Below are positions 1 to 8,989 of a stretch of DNA of 64,000 nucleotides, one piece after another (the first letter of the stretch is position 1; each line of letters begins with the position of its first letter). The DNA lies in assembly GCF_003096715.1 (NCBI RefSeq), contig NZ_QEOL01000012.1, forward strand, positions 62,001-126,000. The letters run 5' to 3'. The notes under the pieces were generated by a model. It did no database searches and was not told the origin of the DNA. It saw nothing but the letters and a program-made list of their open reading frames with translations. This DNA comes from Paraburkholderia silvatlantica (GTDB taxonomy: Bacteria; Pseudomonadota; Gammaproteobacteria; Burkholderiales; Burkholderiaceae). The position numbers were made by a program, and so were the translations under genes.

Positions 1-668
1 TCGACTATCCAGGCGTACGCGTCGACCATAAGCTCGTGAAGAAGCGCGAGAACGTGCTGCGTGACGTCAAGGTACCGGCGCGTCTGCATTTCGGCACGAT
101 GGGCGTGGCGCCGGCGGAAGCGGATTACGTCAGTTCCATTCCTCCGAGCTACACAGGCGGCAACATCGACGACTGGCGCGCCGGAAAAGGCGCCCGCATG
201 TATTACCCGGTCGCCGTGGCCGGTGCACATTTCTCGGTGGGCGATCCGCACGCGGCGCAGGGGGACAGTGAACTCGGGGGCACGGCGATCGAAACCTCGT
301 TGACCGGAGAATTCGAATTCATCCTGCACAAGAAGCACACGCTCGCAGGGACCATCCTGGAAGGTCTCGATCATCCGATGCTCGAGACCGAAGAATTGTG
401 GTCGATGTATGGCTTCACGTTCCCGAACTACCTGGCGGCGCTCGGACCTGAAGGGCAGACCACCGTTGCTGGACACGCGTCGCTCGACCAGGCGATGCGC
501 GACGCGTTCCGCAAGCTGCGTCGCTTCCTGATGCAGGTGCACAAGCTCAGCGAGGACGAGGCGATCGCACTGCTTTCGGTTGCCGCCGATTTCGGCATAA
601 CCCAGGTGGTCGACGCGAATTGGGGCGTCCACGGCTCGATTCGCAAGAGCGTATTCGCCGAGCGGTAA
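1..668 (+). CDS. Acetamidase/formamidase family protein, 5' end outside window
   Basis: The frame is open from base 3, where residues DYPGV match the DYPGV segment inside the acetamidase domain of the convergent gene at 678-3080, so the true start lies upstream and the GTG at 36 is internal. The visible part is the C-terminal half of an FmdA/AmdA-type amidohydrolase, which releases ammonia from formamide or acetamide. Family landmarks are GGNIDDW, GDPHAAQGDSEL and the terminal WGVHGSIRKS block. Where the two other acetamidases of the window have ELCGTAIE or EVCGTAVE, this copy has ELGGTAIE, so a shared Cys is Gly. It ends 9 bp before the stop of its convergent paralogue. Family assignment is secure; substrate is not. 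Confidence 0.9.
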   Translation, partial: DYPGVRVDHKLVKKRENVLRDVKVPARLHFGTMGVAPAEADYVSSIPPSYTGGNIDDWRAGKGARMYYPVAVAGAHFSVGDPHAAQGDSELGGTAIETSLTGEFEFILHKKHTLAGTILEGLDHPMLETEELWSMYGFTFPNYLAALGPEGQTTVAGHASLDQAMRDAFRKLRRFLMQVHKLSEDEAIALLSVAADFGITQVVDANWGVHGSIRKSVFAER

Positions 669-677
669 GCGAGTGTA

Positions 678-3080
678 TCAACTGGTCGTGGCCCCTCCTT
701 GAGAGTGTGCCGCGTTCAGGCGATTGAGTCGTTGCGTGAACATCGATTTCCGGATCACTGCATGTACGCCCCAGTTGCCGTTGACGACCTGCGTGACGCT
801 AAAGTCCACGGCAACGGAGATCAGCGATATGGCTTCGTCCTCGCTCAAACTGAATGCAGTCATGAGGAAGCGTCGTGTCTTCCGAAAGGCGTCGCGCATC
901 GCCGAGTCGAGAGAGGATCGCTCGTACACGAGGCTGGGTGCGCGCTCGCCCAGCTCTTTCAGGTAGTTCGGATGCGAGAATCCCTGCAGTACCCATTCGT
1001 CCGGTGTTTCGATGAGCGGGTAGTCGATATCGGCAAACGGTTCACTGGTGAGGGATTCGGCCTTGTGGAGAATGACCTGGAATACGCCGGTAAACGAGCA
1101 CTCGATGGCCGTGCCGCACAGTTCACCGTCACCCTGGGACGCATGCGGATCGCCAACGGAAAGCAAACCGCCAACGGCTGCGACACGCAGGTAAAGCGTG
1201 GCGCCCTTGGTGACCCGCCAGTTATCAATGTTGCCGCCGAAATGGGACGGGGGCACGGAGTCGACGAGGCCTGTCTCGGCAGGCGCCAGGGCGACCACGC
1301 CAAAATGCGGCCGCACCGGAATCGTCACGCCTTCGAGCACGCCGTGATTTTCGACAATGGAGTCGCGCTCGACGGGCACACCCGGGTAATCGATCGTCCG
1401 ATGCTCGACGCCTTGCGGGTCGCGCTGAGTTGTCCAGCGAAAGTTATAGACTGCGTGGGCGCAGTTCTGTCCCGCGCTGCAGTTGACCTCGTAGATCGTC
1501 ACGACTTCGCGCGGCTTGGGCTCTTCGAGCAGGTCGTCGTAGTGAAAGCCCCACCACGTCGCGGCATTGCTGCCGAAGGCGCGGCCCTCGTATTTGGCAT
1601 TGGCGGCGAGCCGCGGTGCGATGTCGAGGATGCGCACTTCGAGGACGTCGCCGGGCTGCGCCTCCTTTACGTAGATCGGACCCGTGCAGATGTGGACGCC
1701 GAAGCCTTCGCCGTTGCCACGCCCGTAGATCGATGCATCGGTTGGCCCGGCACCTCGGCGTTCGACGGCCTTGCCTTCTCGCGTCCATTGAAACACGCGT
1801 TCGGCGCCGGAGTCGCCCTTTATCATGCGCTCATAGTCGTCGTACGCATGCTGGGTCAAGGTCTCGATAGTGACGATGTCACCGGAATCGATCGTCAGCG
1901 CCGACGCAATATCGCGGCTGAGATAGCCCCAATGGATGGTTTCCGGTGTCGCTGGCAAATGAAAATGGCGGCCGGATGCCACTGGCCCGGCGGCACTGGC
2001 TGGATGAGCGCCGGTGCGTGCGCTGGATGCGTCAGTGTCGGGATCAAGCGCCGCGGCGGCTGTCTGAGGCTCGAAGTAGCCCGGCGGCCAACCGCGCTGA
2101 ATGCGCTTACGCAATTTCTGTTCGCTTGCTTCGGTGGTCTGGCGGCGGTACTGGCGCGGCGAAAGTCCGTAGCGATCCCGGAAGGCGTGGCTGAAGTGCG
2201 CAGCGTCGTTGAATCCCCAGCGAAAGCAGATGTCGGAAATAGAAAGGTGTCCATACTGGCGATTGGCGAGATCCGAGCAACAGCGCTCGAGCCGCCGTTG
2301 GCGCAGGTAACCGGTGAAGGTCTGGCCGGTTCCGTCGAAGAGCTTTTGCACGAGCCGCTCCGACATATTCTGGCTGGACGCCACCATGGTGAGCGAGAGT
2401 GTTGAATCGCTGAGCGTATTTTCGATGAACTGGCAGACGCGATACAGTGCAGCGGCCTGGTGTTTGCCGGCTGCCGCGGCGGCATCGTCGGCACTCGCGT
2501 TCAGACTGCTAGCCAGGTAGTCGAACAATGAGCTTTCGACGCTGGCGACCTGCTCGTCGTTCAGGGTGTCGAAGGTATCCGCGAGTCCAGTCAGTGTGCC
2601 GGCCAGCAGGCGGCCCAGGCCGGCCTGGCCCGACAGATGTGCGGGGGAGAGGCTCCGGGCACAGGGCAGCCGCGCCTGAACCGCGGCTCCGGGCAGCGAG
2701 ATCTGGAATTGCCGGAAGTCCGAGTGGAAAGTCAGATCGAATGTGTGATGCGCAGGTCCAAAGACAATATCGCCGGGACTCAACTCGAACGAACGCGTGC
2801 CGTCATGGAACTCCGCATGACCGGCTTGGTGCAGGGCGAGCCAGAACCGGTCATCGGTTTCCCTGTTTGCATGCATGCGTGCCAACGTCTGGGGCGACGA
2901 AGCGATACGGACGAGCGCCGCACCTCGTGCGGTGCGCGCCGCGGTCAGCAGGCCATACAAGGGTATGTTCGCGCGCGTCACCATTGCTGGACTCAGACTA
3001 TGCGGCTTCAATATCTCGCGCCAGACGTGGGCCCGTTGCGGGACTGGCCAGGATTCGGTCGTGAATCGCTCGATCTCCAC
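678..3080 (-). CDS. AraC-type regulator fused to a full acetamidase/formamidase domain
   Basis: One uninterrupted 800-residue frame with a GTG start preceded by AAAGGAG at 7-nt spacing. Residues 1 to about 195 resemble the AraC-binding-like ligand domain seen in regulators of the AraC_binding_2 type. Residues about 210-315 form a double helix-turn-helix ending in the typical FSHAFRDRYGLSPRQYRR block. Residues 316-370 are a Pro/Ala-rich linker. Residues about 371-785 are a complete FmdA/AmdA amidohydrolase (GGNIDNW, GDPHASQGDGELCGTAIE). Acetamidases are normally about 310-410 residues and AraC proteins about 300, so the length fits a two-domain fusion. The design suggests an enzyme that also binds DNA, or a regulator that senses or destroys its amide inducer; this is inference. 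It is divergent from the ridA-like gene. Confidence 0.85.
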   Translation of the reverse strand: MEIERFTTESWPVPQRAHVWREILKPHSLSPAMVTRANIPLYGLLTAARTARGAALVRIASSPQTLARMHANRETDDRFWLALHQAGHAEFHDGTRSFELSPGDIVFGPAHHTFDLTFHSDFRQFQISLPGAAVQARLPCARSLSPAHLSGQAGLGRLLAGTLTGLADTFDTLNDEQVASVESSLFDYLASSLNASADDAAAAAGKHQAAALYRVCQFIENTLSDSTLSLTMVASSQNMSERLVQKLFDGTGQTFTGYLRQRRLERCCSDLANRQYGHLSISDICFRWGFNDAAHFSHAFRDRYGLSPRQYRRQTTEASEQKLRKRIQRGWPPGYFEPQTAAAALDPDTDASSARTGAHPASAAGPVASGRHFHLPATPETIHWGYLSRDIASALTIDSGDIVTIETLTQHAYDDYERMIKGDSGAERVFQWTREGKAVERRGAGPTDASIYGRGNGEGFGVHICTGPIYVKEAQPGDVLEVRILDIAPRLAANAKYEGRAFGSNAATWWGFHYDDLLEEPKPREVVTIYEVNCSAGQNCAHAVYNFRWTTQRDPQGVEHRTIDYPGVPVERDSIVENHGVLEGVTIPVRPHFGVVALAPAETGLVDSVPPSHFGGNIDNWRVTKGATLYLRVAAVGGLLSVGDPHASQGDGELCGTAIECSFTGVFQVILHKAESLTSEPFADIDYPLIETPDEWVLQGFSHPNYLKELGERAPSLVYERSSLDSAMRDAFRKTRRFLMTAFSLSEDEAISLISVAVDFSVTQVVNGNWGVHAVIRKSMFTQRLNRLNAAHSQGGATTS

Positions 3081-3194
3081 TTCAAGACTCCTTTATTCTA
3101 TCGGCTTGCCTGAGGCAGGTGGCATGCCATTCACTCGCGCCATGCCGTTACGGCCTGGCCTGACTTTCCTTGTCGCCATACAGGAGGTATTTCA
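3081..3194. promoter_or_regulatory. Divergent promoter region between the AraC-amidase fusion and the RidA-like gene
   Basis: This 114-bp gap separates two divergent starts and must hold both promoters. It contains two short dyads, GCCTGAGGC at 3108-3116 and GGCATGCC at 3121-3128. An AraC-type protein commonly acts on its own divergent promoter, so these are possible operator pieces. No convincing -35/-10 pair was recognised. Confidence 0.4.
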
Positions 3195-3584
3195 ATGAAC
3201 CCGTTGTTCCACATGATTGCCGGCGCACCGGACCCGGTTGCACCCTTCAGCCATGCTGTCGAATGCGAGGGCTGGGTGTTCGTGACCGGGCAGATGCCGT
3301 TTACGGAATCTTCAATCGACAGTCAGTACCCTGAAGGCATCGAAGCGCAGACACACGCCGTTATGGCCAACCTGAAAACGGTACTGGCGGGCTGCGGCCT
3401 CGATCTTTCGCACGTGGTTTGCGCGCGCGTGTTTCTCACGCATTTCCGTGAGGATTACGATCGAATGAATGCGGTGTACAGCACTTACTTCCAGGCCGGA
3501 CGCTTTCCCGCACGGACCTGTATTGGCGTCACCGGCCTCGCGAAAGATGCGCGCGTTGAGATCGATTTCGTCGCGCGGCGATAG
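3195..3584 (+). CDS. RidA (YjgF/YER057c/UK114) family protein
   Basis: A 129-residue protein of normal RidA length, with ATG preceded by AGGAGG at 7 nt. RidA proteins hydrolyse reactive enamine/imine intermediates made by PLP and other amine-processing enzymes. The family core is visible: the VTGQMPF segment near the N-terminus, a helix with QTHAVMANLKTVL, and ARTCIGVTGLAKDARVEIDFVA at the C-terminus, which carries the conserved active-site Arg. Its position beside amide-degrading genes suggests handling of imines or carbamate-like products. Substrate cannot be read from the sequence. Confidence 0.9.
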   Translation: MNPLFHMIAGAPDPVAPFSHAVECEGWVFVTGQMPFTESSIDSQYPEGIEAQTHAVMANLKTVLAGCGLDLSHVVCARVFLTHFREDYDRMNAVYSTYFQAGRFPARTCIGVTGLAKDARVEIDFVARR

Positions 3585-3690
3585 TTGGAGGTTGGCTTGA
3601 GCCGGTTCGTCTGGATGTTGCGCTTGCTCCAGCATGGAGTGTGCATAGCATCCGGGCGGCCCGGCGCCTGCCTTGCGTTGTCGAGGGGGC

Positions 3691-4968
3691 TCAGTGTCTG
3701 CGCAGAAAGCGTTTGCGCGCAGGCTTGAGGACAAAGAGCGCGAGCAGGGCAGTCGTGATGTCCAGCGTAATCGCGCACCCGAAAACCGGAATCCAGCTAC
3801 CCGTGTGCTGATGCAGGAGCGCGGCGAGCGGACCACCGAAGATGGAACCGATACCAAACGAAATATAAAGCCAGCCGTAGTTGGCAGTCGCGTTGCGGGT
3901 TCCGAACGTATCGGTGAGCGTGGAGGGGAATAGCGAGAAGATTTCGCCCCAGCCGAAGAAGACCACACCGGAGAGGAGTACGAACATCATGGCGTCCTCG
4001 CGCGTCAGCAACCAGAGGAACATCGCGATACCTTCGAGAGCGAACGCGAAGCCCATCGTGTTTTCGCGTCCCAAGCGGTCGGACACCCAGCCGAAAAGCG
4101 GTCTCGTCAGACCATTCGTGAAGCGGTCGATCGTTAATGCCAGAGGCAACGCTGCGAGGCCGAACACGAGCACCTTGCTCACGCCGAAGTCGGCTGCGAA
4201 TATCGCCATTTGCGACGTCACCATCAAGCCCGAGGTGGCCATCATGGTCATCATGACGAACATGAGCCAGAACAGCGGCGTGCGCAACATTTGTGTAGGC
4301 CGGTAGTCAGGCGCGGTCCGCGTGCCGGCCAAGGTCTCTGCCTGGATGTGCGGAGCGACGCTTTCGCCGGGCGGCATGCGCAGCCCTTGCGAGGCGGCCA
4401 GGCCCACCACGGCGATGAGGATGCCATACAAACCGAGCGTGCCGTCGATCCCGCGTGTGACGAGTGAGGCCGAAATCGGGAACGTCGTGATGATCGCGCC
4501 CATGCCGTAGCCCGCGGCTGCGATACCCGCGGCAAAGCCGCGGCGCTCGGGAAACCAGCGGACCATCAAACCGACCACGCCGACATAGACGATGCCGGTC
4601 CCGATACCGCCCACGCCACCATACGTCAGATAGAGGCCGATCACGCCTTGCGCGTGCGACGCGAGGTACCAGCTCAGTCCGGTCAGCGCGGTGCCGATCG
4701 AGATCAGCATGCGCGGCCCGAAACGGTCGATCAGCGCTCCCTGCACTGGCGAGAAGAACGCTTGCAAGAGCACGAGAATCGAAAACGTCACCTGCAGCTC
4801 GGGCAGTCCAACGCCAAGCTTGGCCATGAGAGGCTTCGTCATTAACGTCCACACGTACTGCGGACTTGAGATGGCCATCATGCAGACCAGGCCGAGTGCG
4901 AGCTGCCCCCAGCGGTGCCGCTCGACCAGTTTGGCGCCGGGGAGCGCCGATGTGTTCACGGTGTTCAT
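3691..4968 (-). CDS. MFS transporter of the oxalate/formate antiporter (OxlT-like) group
   Basis: A 425-residue protein with about 12 hydrophobic segments and the MFS loop motif DRFGPRML after the second segment, repeated as DRLGRENTM in the second half. The N-terminal WGQLALGLVCMMAISSPQYVWT and the SNAPGVGIGTGIVYVG-like stretch GGIGTGIVYVGVVGLMVRWF are typical of OxlT-type carriers, which exchange small carboxylates across the inner membrane. The C-terminus is strongly basic (KPARKRFLRRH). It lies on the same strand as the amide operon but 844 bp downstream, so it probably has its own promoter. Formate, released by formamidase, is a tempting but unproven substrate. Confidence 0.82.
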   Translation of the reverse strand: MNTVNTSALPGAKLVERHRWGQLALGLVCMMAISSPQYVWTLMTKPLMAKLGVGLPELQVTFSILVLLQAFFSPVQGALIDRFGPRMLISIGTALTGLSWYLASHAQGVIGLYLTYGGVGGIGTGIVYVGVVGLMVRWFPERRGFAAGIAAAGYGMGAIITTFPISASLVTRGIDGTLGLYGILIAVVGLAASQGLRMPPGESVAPHIQAETLAGTRTAPDYRPTQMLRTPLFWLMFVMMTMMATSGLMVTSQMAIFAADFGVSKVLVFGLAALPLALTIDRFTNGLTRPLFGWVSDRLGRENTMGFAFALEGIAMFLWLLTREDAMMFVLLSGVVFFGWGEIFSLFPSTLTDTFGTRNATANYGWLYISFGIGSIFGGPLAALLHQHTGSWIPVFGCAITLDITTALLALFVLKPARKRFLRRH

Positions 4969-5812
4969 CGCGTAGGTGTCAAGGTCGGAGGAAATGCCTC
5001 GGGCGGCCCGATGGCTGCGGTCACGTGCCTATCCGGTCGTGGCCGCCAGGTGATGGCACGCAACCACGCGGCGCGTAGAAGAGCCCTTTGAAGGGCGAGG
5101 TGTCCGTCGTTGCCGGCGGACTGATTCCGCGTACATGGCTGTCGACGCGAGCGAGAATCGTGCCAGCACGATCTGGCAATATGCTGGCGCCCCGTGGTCT
5201 CGCGGTGGGGGTGGAATGTGACGACGTTACGGTTGTGGCGATCTCAATTGTGGCGATCTCAATTGTCAACGATGCTCGTGGATGGTGCGGAGATGACGGA
5301 ATCGGTGCGCACGGCATGCAGACGGTGCAAGGTCAACTTGCGTATCTCTGATTTGCTGCGATGAATGTGAGAGGCATTCCGGGCGATTGGCGTTTCGCTA
5401 TCGATGGCGCGAATGGCTTCGAGAACTGCCACAGTACACGTCGTTAGTTTCGTCGAGACAATCATCGTAGACGAGACCTGTCCGCCGAGTCTTCGACACC
5501 TGGAAGAGCTTATGGCAAAGCGCGCCGAGCTTCACCGCTCGCGCCGAGACGTCGCTCGTGCGCGTCATCGACGCAACTTCGCGTAAGAGAACATGCTTGC
5601 GCATCGCGCGTTTCCAATGCTCCCCATTCCGCACAGACTTCGCAATCCTTAAGAATAACTACCACGATTTTGATCGAAACCCGCAACCAGTTGATTGATA
5701 GGGGTGACGCTTACTGCGACGAAGCCGGAGTTCTCGAGATTCGAAAGTGAGCGGGCGTGCAAATGACCGGCCGTTGCGCAGCCGACAATGAACGTTATGC
5801 GTTTTTCCACGA
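4969..5812. other. 844-bp gap with no recognisable gene
   Basis: The stretch lies upstream of the MFS gene and downstream of the amide operon. Short open frames exist on both strands but none has a family resemblance, a good ribosome site or consistent codon bias. It contains a 15-bp tandem repeat at 5233-5266 and probably the promoter of the MFS gene near its left end. Confidence 0.55.
5233..5266. repeat. Two tandem copies of a 15-bp unit
   Basis: TTGTGGCGATCTCAA is present twice head to tail, followed by a partial third copy TTGT. The unit contains no obvious dyad. A recent slippage duplication is the simplest explanation. Confidence 0.85.
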
Positions 5813-6652
5813 CTATTCGTAGATGTCGGCACGACGATCCCGCAGCACGTGGTTAAACGCATTCAATTGCCGGTGCCGGCGCGCGTCGGCGAGATTCACG
5901 GGAGCGACGAGAATCTCTTCGTCGGCTGAGCTGGCCGGACCGGCTGCCGGCCACCCCTGGGAGTCGACAATCAGACTGCGGCCGAGAAACGGCTGGCCGC
6001 GTTCGACGCCCACGCGGTTGGCGGCTGCCACGAACAGTCCGTTCGAATGCGCTCCGGCCATCGCCAGCAGGTTGGCCATTACCGGCAGTTCTGCCGGTTG
6101 CCCGGGCATCGGCACCCAGTTGGTCGGCACACACAGGATGTCGGCCCCGCCGCGTGCCGCCATCCGGAACACTTCAGGGAACCAGATGTCGTAGCAGATC
6201 GCGCAGGCCACGCGACCAAACGGTGTATGGAACACCGGCGTGCCGAGGTTGCCCGGCTCGAAATAGAGATGTTCGTTGCCCCACAGGTGCATCTTCCGGT
6301 AGTTACCCAGCACGCCACGCGGGCCGATTACTGCTGCCGCGTTGTAGAGCGCGTCGCCGTCACGCTCCGCATAGCCGGCCACCAGCGTTACGCCGAGCTG
6401 AGCGGCAAGCGTGGCCCAAGTTCGAATGGTGTCGCCGTCCGCAAGGGACTCTGAGAATGCAAACGCTTCTTCCCGCGATTCGAACACATAACCCGAATTG
6501 CACAGTTCCGGCAGCACGATCAGCCGTGCGCCGCATGCATGCGCCTGTTCGATCAGTTCCAACGAGTGCGATACGTTACGCGCCTTGGCCCCCACTTCCG
6601 GGCGCATCTGGACGCATGCCACACACAGCTTGCTCTCGTGACCTGTTTTCAT
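5813..6652 (-). CDS. Carbon-nitrogen hydrolase (nitrilase superfamily)
   Basis: A 279-residue enzyme. The ATG at 6652 overlaps the upstream amidase stop as ATGA, so it is preferred over a longer frame start at 6694. The catalytic triad is complete: Glu in VLPELCNSGY, Lys in YRKMHLW and Cys in ACAICYDIWFPE. A second Glu/Trp region (VPTNWVPMPG) completes the pocket. Members hydrolyse amides, N-carbamoyl amines or nitriles; the CYDIWFPE Cys context favours an amidase or carbamoylase role over a true nitrilase. It is the last gene of the 14-gene amide operon and would release ammonia in the cytoplasm. No signal peptide is seen. Confidence 0.88.
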   Translation of the reverse strand: MKTGHESKLCVACVQMRPEVGAKARNVSHSLELIEQAHACGARLIVLPELCNSGYVFESREEAFAFSESLADGDTIRTWATLAAQLGVTLVAGYAERDGDALYNAAAVIGPRGVLGNYRKMHLWGNEHLYFEPGNLGTPVFHTPFGRVACAICYDIWFPEVFRMAARGGADILCVPTNWVPMPGQPAELPVMANLLAMAGAHSNGLFVAAANRVGVERGQPFLGRSLIVDSQGWPAAGPASSADEEILVAPVNLADARRHRQLNAFNHVLRDRRADIYE

Positions 6653-8046
6653 GGCTGAATACTCGTCGCAAGGGGCGAGCGCATCTCGTTCCACTTGTGC
6701 ACACCCTCATAGGTCCGTGCGACGCGCAGGATGGTGGTCTCATCGAAAGGCTTACCGGCAATCTGCAGGCCGATCGGCAAGCCGCGCGAATCGAAGCCGC
6801 AGGGCAGGGACAGTGCCGGCAAACCGGTCAGATTGAACGGATACGTGTGGCGCCACGATGCTGCAAGAGGGCTCTCCTCCTTGCCTCCGGTCACGACCGT
6901 GGTCTGGCCACGCTGCCATGCGGTGACCGGCGAGGCCGGCACTACTACCACGTCGATGCGCTCGAGTACGCACTTGAAATCTTCGATCAGGGATGCACGC
7001 AGTTGCTCGGCCTTCAAATAATCCGACGCCGATACCATACGGCCGATTTCGACGAGCGTGCGCACGTCGTCGGCCATTGCGGCGCTGGCGCCGCGCTGCA
7101 ATCCTCGATCATGATAGGCGCTGGATGAGGCCAGTTCGATCGCGAAGATAGCGCCCAGACCGTACTTCAGATTGGGCACTTCGAAATCGACCACCTGCGC
7201 GCCCAGACCGGCGAGGTCCGCAATCGCGTGCTCGACCTGCGCTTCGACTTCGGCCTCGTTTTCCCCGAAGAAGTGATTGCGGCATACACCTATGCGCATG
7301 CCAGCGATGCCGTCGTTCAGCGACGCGGTGTAATCGGGCACGGACACAGCGGCGCTGCCCGGGTCGCGGACATCATGTCCCGCAAGGACATTGAGCAAAA
7401 GCGCGGCATCGCGCACCGACAGCGCGAGCGGCCCTGCATGGTCGAGCGACCAGCTATGCGGCACGATGCCTGCACGGCTGACGCGTCCAAACGTGGGCTT
7501 CAGACCGACTACGCCGCATAGACTCGCTGGAATCCGGATGGAGCCACCCGTATCGGACCCGAGCGCGCCGTAGGCCATCCGCGCAGCGAGCGCCGCACCG
7601 GAACCGCCGCTCGAACCGCCGGGAATACGTGATGGATCCCACGGATTACGCGTGGGCGGCGTCTCGGTGCCCCATGCAAACTCGTGCGTGCGGGTCTTGC
7701 CGATCAATACCGCGCCGGCCGCCCGCAAGCGCGCAACCGCAGCAGAGTCCTCATTGGCAAAGGTATAGCCGGGCGCACGGCTGCCCGCGGTGGTCGGCAT
7801 GTCGGCCGTGAGATAGTTGTCCTTGACCGCAATCGGGACGCCATGCAGCGGTCCACGCCGCAGGCCCTGCGTCAGTTCTTGTGTGCACCGGTCGGCTTCG
7901 GCAAGCGCCGCCGGATTGAGCCACTCGTAGGCCATCACGGCCGGATCGAGCTTTGCTATGCGCGTGAGCAAAGCCTCCATGACCTCGACCGGCGAAACTT
8001 CGCCCGATTCGATGCGCGCGGAAAGCGCGGTGAGATCGTCGTTCAT
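6649..8046 (-). CDS. Amidase-signature family amidase (GatA/AtzF-like)
   Basis: A 465-residue amidase-signature enzyme of normal size. The Ser-cisSer-Lys triad is in place: Lys75 in GVPIAVKDNY, the GGSSGGSGAAL loop at residues 143-153, and the nucleophile Ser169 in GSDTGGSIRIP. These enzymes hydrolyse primary amides, allophanate, malonamate and similar compounds. No allophanate-hydrolase C-terminal domain is attached. The start overlaps the DUF1028 stop as ATGA and the stop overlaps the nitrilase start the same way, implying translational coupling of all three. The product is predicted to be cytoplasmic. Exact substrate unknown. Confidence 0.9.
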   Translation of the reverse strand: MNDDLTALSARIESGEVSPVEVMEALLTRIAKLDPAVMAYEWLNPAALAEADRCTQELTQGLRRGPLHGVPIAVKDNYLTADMPTTAGSRAPGYTFANEDSAAVARLRAAGAVLIGKTRTHEFAWGTETPPTRNPWDPSRIPGGSSGGSGAALAARMAYGALGSDTGGSIRIPASLCGVVGLKPTFGRVSRAGIVPHSWSLDHAGPLALSVRDAALLLNVLAGHDVRDPGSAAVSVPDYTASLNDGIAGMRIGVCRNHFFGENEAEVEAQVEHAIADLAGLGAQVVDFEVPNLKYGLGAIFAIELASSSAYHDRGLQRGASAAMADDVRTLVEIGRMVSASDYLKAEQLRASLIEDFKCVLERIDVVVVPASPVTAWQRGQTTVVTGGKEESPLAASWRHTYPFNLTGLPALSLPCGFDSRGLPIGLQIAGKPFDETTILRVARTYEGVHKWNEMRSPLATSIQP

Positions 8047-8969
8047 GCCTCGCCCGTCCTGAAGGAAGGTTCCGCATAGGTGCGTACTGGGTCGAAAATG
8101 ACCGCCGGATGAAGCGCCGACAAATCGAGCGTGCGCAGCTTGTTGATCTCCTCCAGGATTGCGCGGTAGGTAGCCAGGTTGTGCGCTGTGCGATCCGCGG
8201 CGAATTCAACGCCCAGCCAGCGACCGAGCACCTGCATCTCGGCGTTCGGATGCTCTGACGCTCCCGGCCTCGATTGCGGTGGGGTCAACAGCAGGTCGAC
8301 CACGTCGGCGGGCGGCGCGCGCCCGGGGACGTCGCGCGTCGGCATCCCTTCGACGAACGGCACAAACTGCCGTTGCGCTACCTCGAAGACGCGCCTGAGT
8401 TCTGCGATTGGGTCGTGGTGTTCGTCGACCCGCAAGTCGAGCAGTGCGTAAGCCTCACGGTGCACCACTTTCAGCGCCGCCGATTGCCGGCCCCGCTTGT
8501 CGCCGCCCGCGGCTTGCCCCGCTTCGAGCGCGCGCATCAGGCGTTCTGCAAGCGAGTGTTCGCCGCTGGTCTCGAACGCCTCTCGCATCGCCTCGAGCGT
8601 GGCGGAGCCGGTCAGCATGTTGCCCTGAATCGACCAGCTTGGGCCGTTCAGTTGCCCGGCCCAACAGGTGCATTGTGAGCCCGTCCACGCCGCGCTTTGC
8701 CCATCGGCGCCGACAATGCCGACTTGCCGCAGGGCTGCTGCAGGATCGTCTTCCAACACTTGCGCAAGGGCATTTTCGGCATTCGTACCCTGGTCCAGCA
8801 AATCGAGCGCGTTGAGCGCCAGATACGGATTTACCCACGCCTGAGTCGACACCGCGCCCACACCCGCGCGCAGATAGACGCATACCGCGCCGACCGCTGG
8901 TACGGCCGTACTGACTGCCACGCCCAGCGCTTCGCTGCGGGGGCAGCGGGCGACAATGGAAAATGTCAT
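8043..8969 (-). CDS. DUF1028 family protein (putative Ntn-fold hydrolase)
   Basis: A 308-residue protein that begins MTFSIVARCPRSEALGVAV, the DUF1028 hallmark, followed by AGVGAVSTQAWVNP, a WAGQLNGPSWSIQGNML block and ALEAGQAAGGDKRGRQSAAL. The first ~210 residues cover the DUF1028 fold; the remaining ~100 residues are a C-terminal extension, shorter than many in the family. DUF1028 is thought to have an N-terminal-nucleophile-hydrolase-like fold, with no agreed function known to me. It is embedded between an importer and two amide hydrolases with 20 bp and 4-bp-overlap junctions, which points to a role in amide, imide or hydantoin turnover. Confidence 0.85.
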   Translation of the reverse strand: MTFSIVARCPRSEALGVAVSTAVPAVGAVCVYLRAGVGAVSTQAWVNPYLALNALDLLDQGTNAENALAQVLEDDPAAALRQVGIVGADGQSAAWTGSQCTCWAGQLNGPSWSIQGNMLTGSATLEAMREAFETSGEHSLAERLMRALEAGQAAGGDKRGRQSAALKVVHREAYALLDLRVDEHHDPIAELRRVFEVAQRQFVPFVEGMPTRDVPGRAPPADVVDLLLTPPQSRPGASEHPNAEMQVLGRWLGVEFAADRTAHNLATYRAILEEINKLRTLDLSALHPAVIFDPVRTYAEPSFRTGEA

Positions 8970-8989
8970 GGTGAGTCTTCCCCTTTGTG

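Noticed and set aside
699..2405. 568-residue plus-strand open frame
   Set aside because: It is antisense to the AraC-acetamidase fusion, lacks family resemblance and arises from high-GC codon bias.
5303..5350. CRRC-K-like zinc-finger-looking peptide in the 5-kb gap
   Set aside because: Too short, lacks a second cysteine pair and sits in no credible gene.
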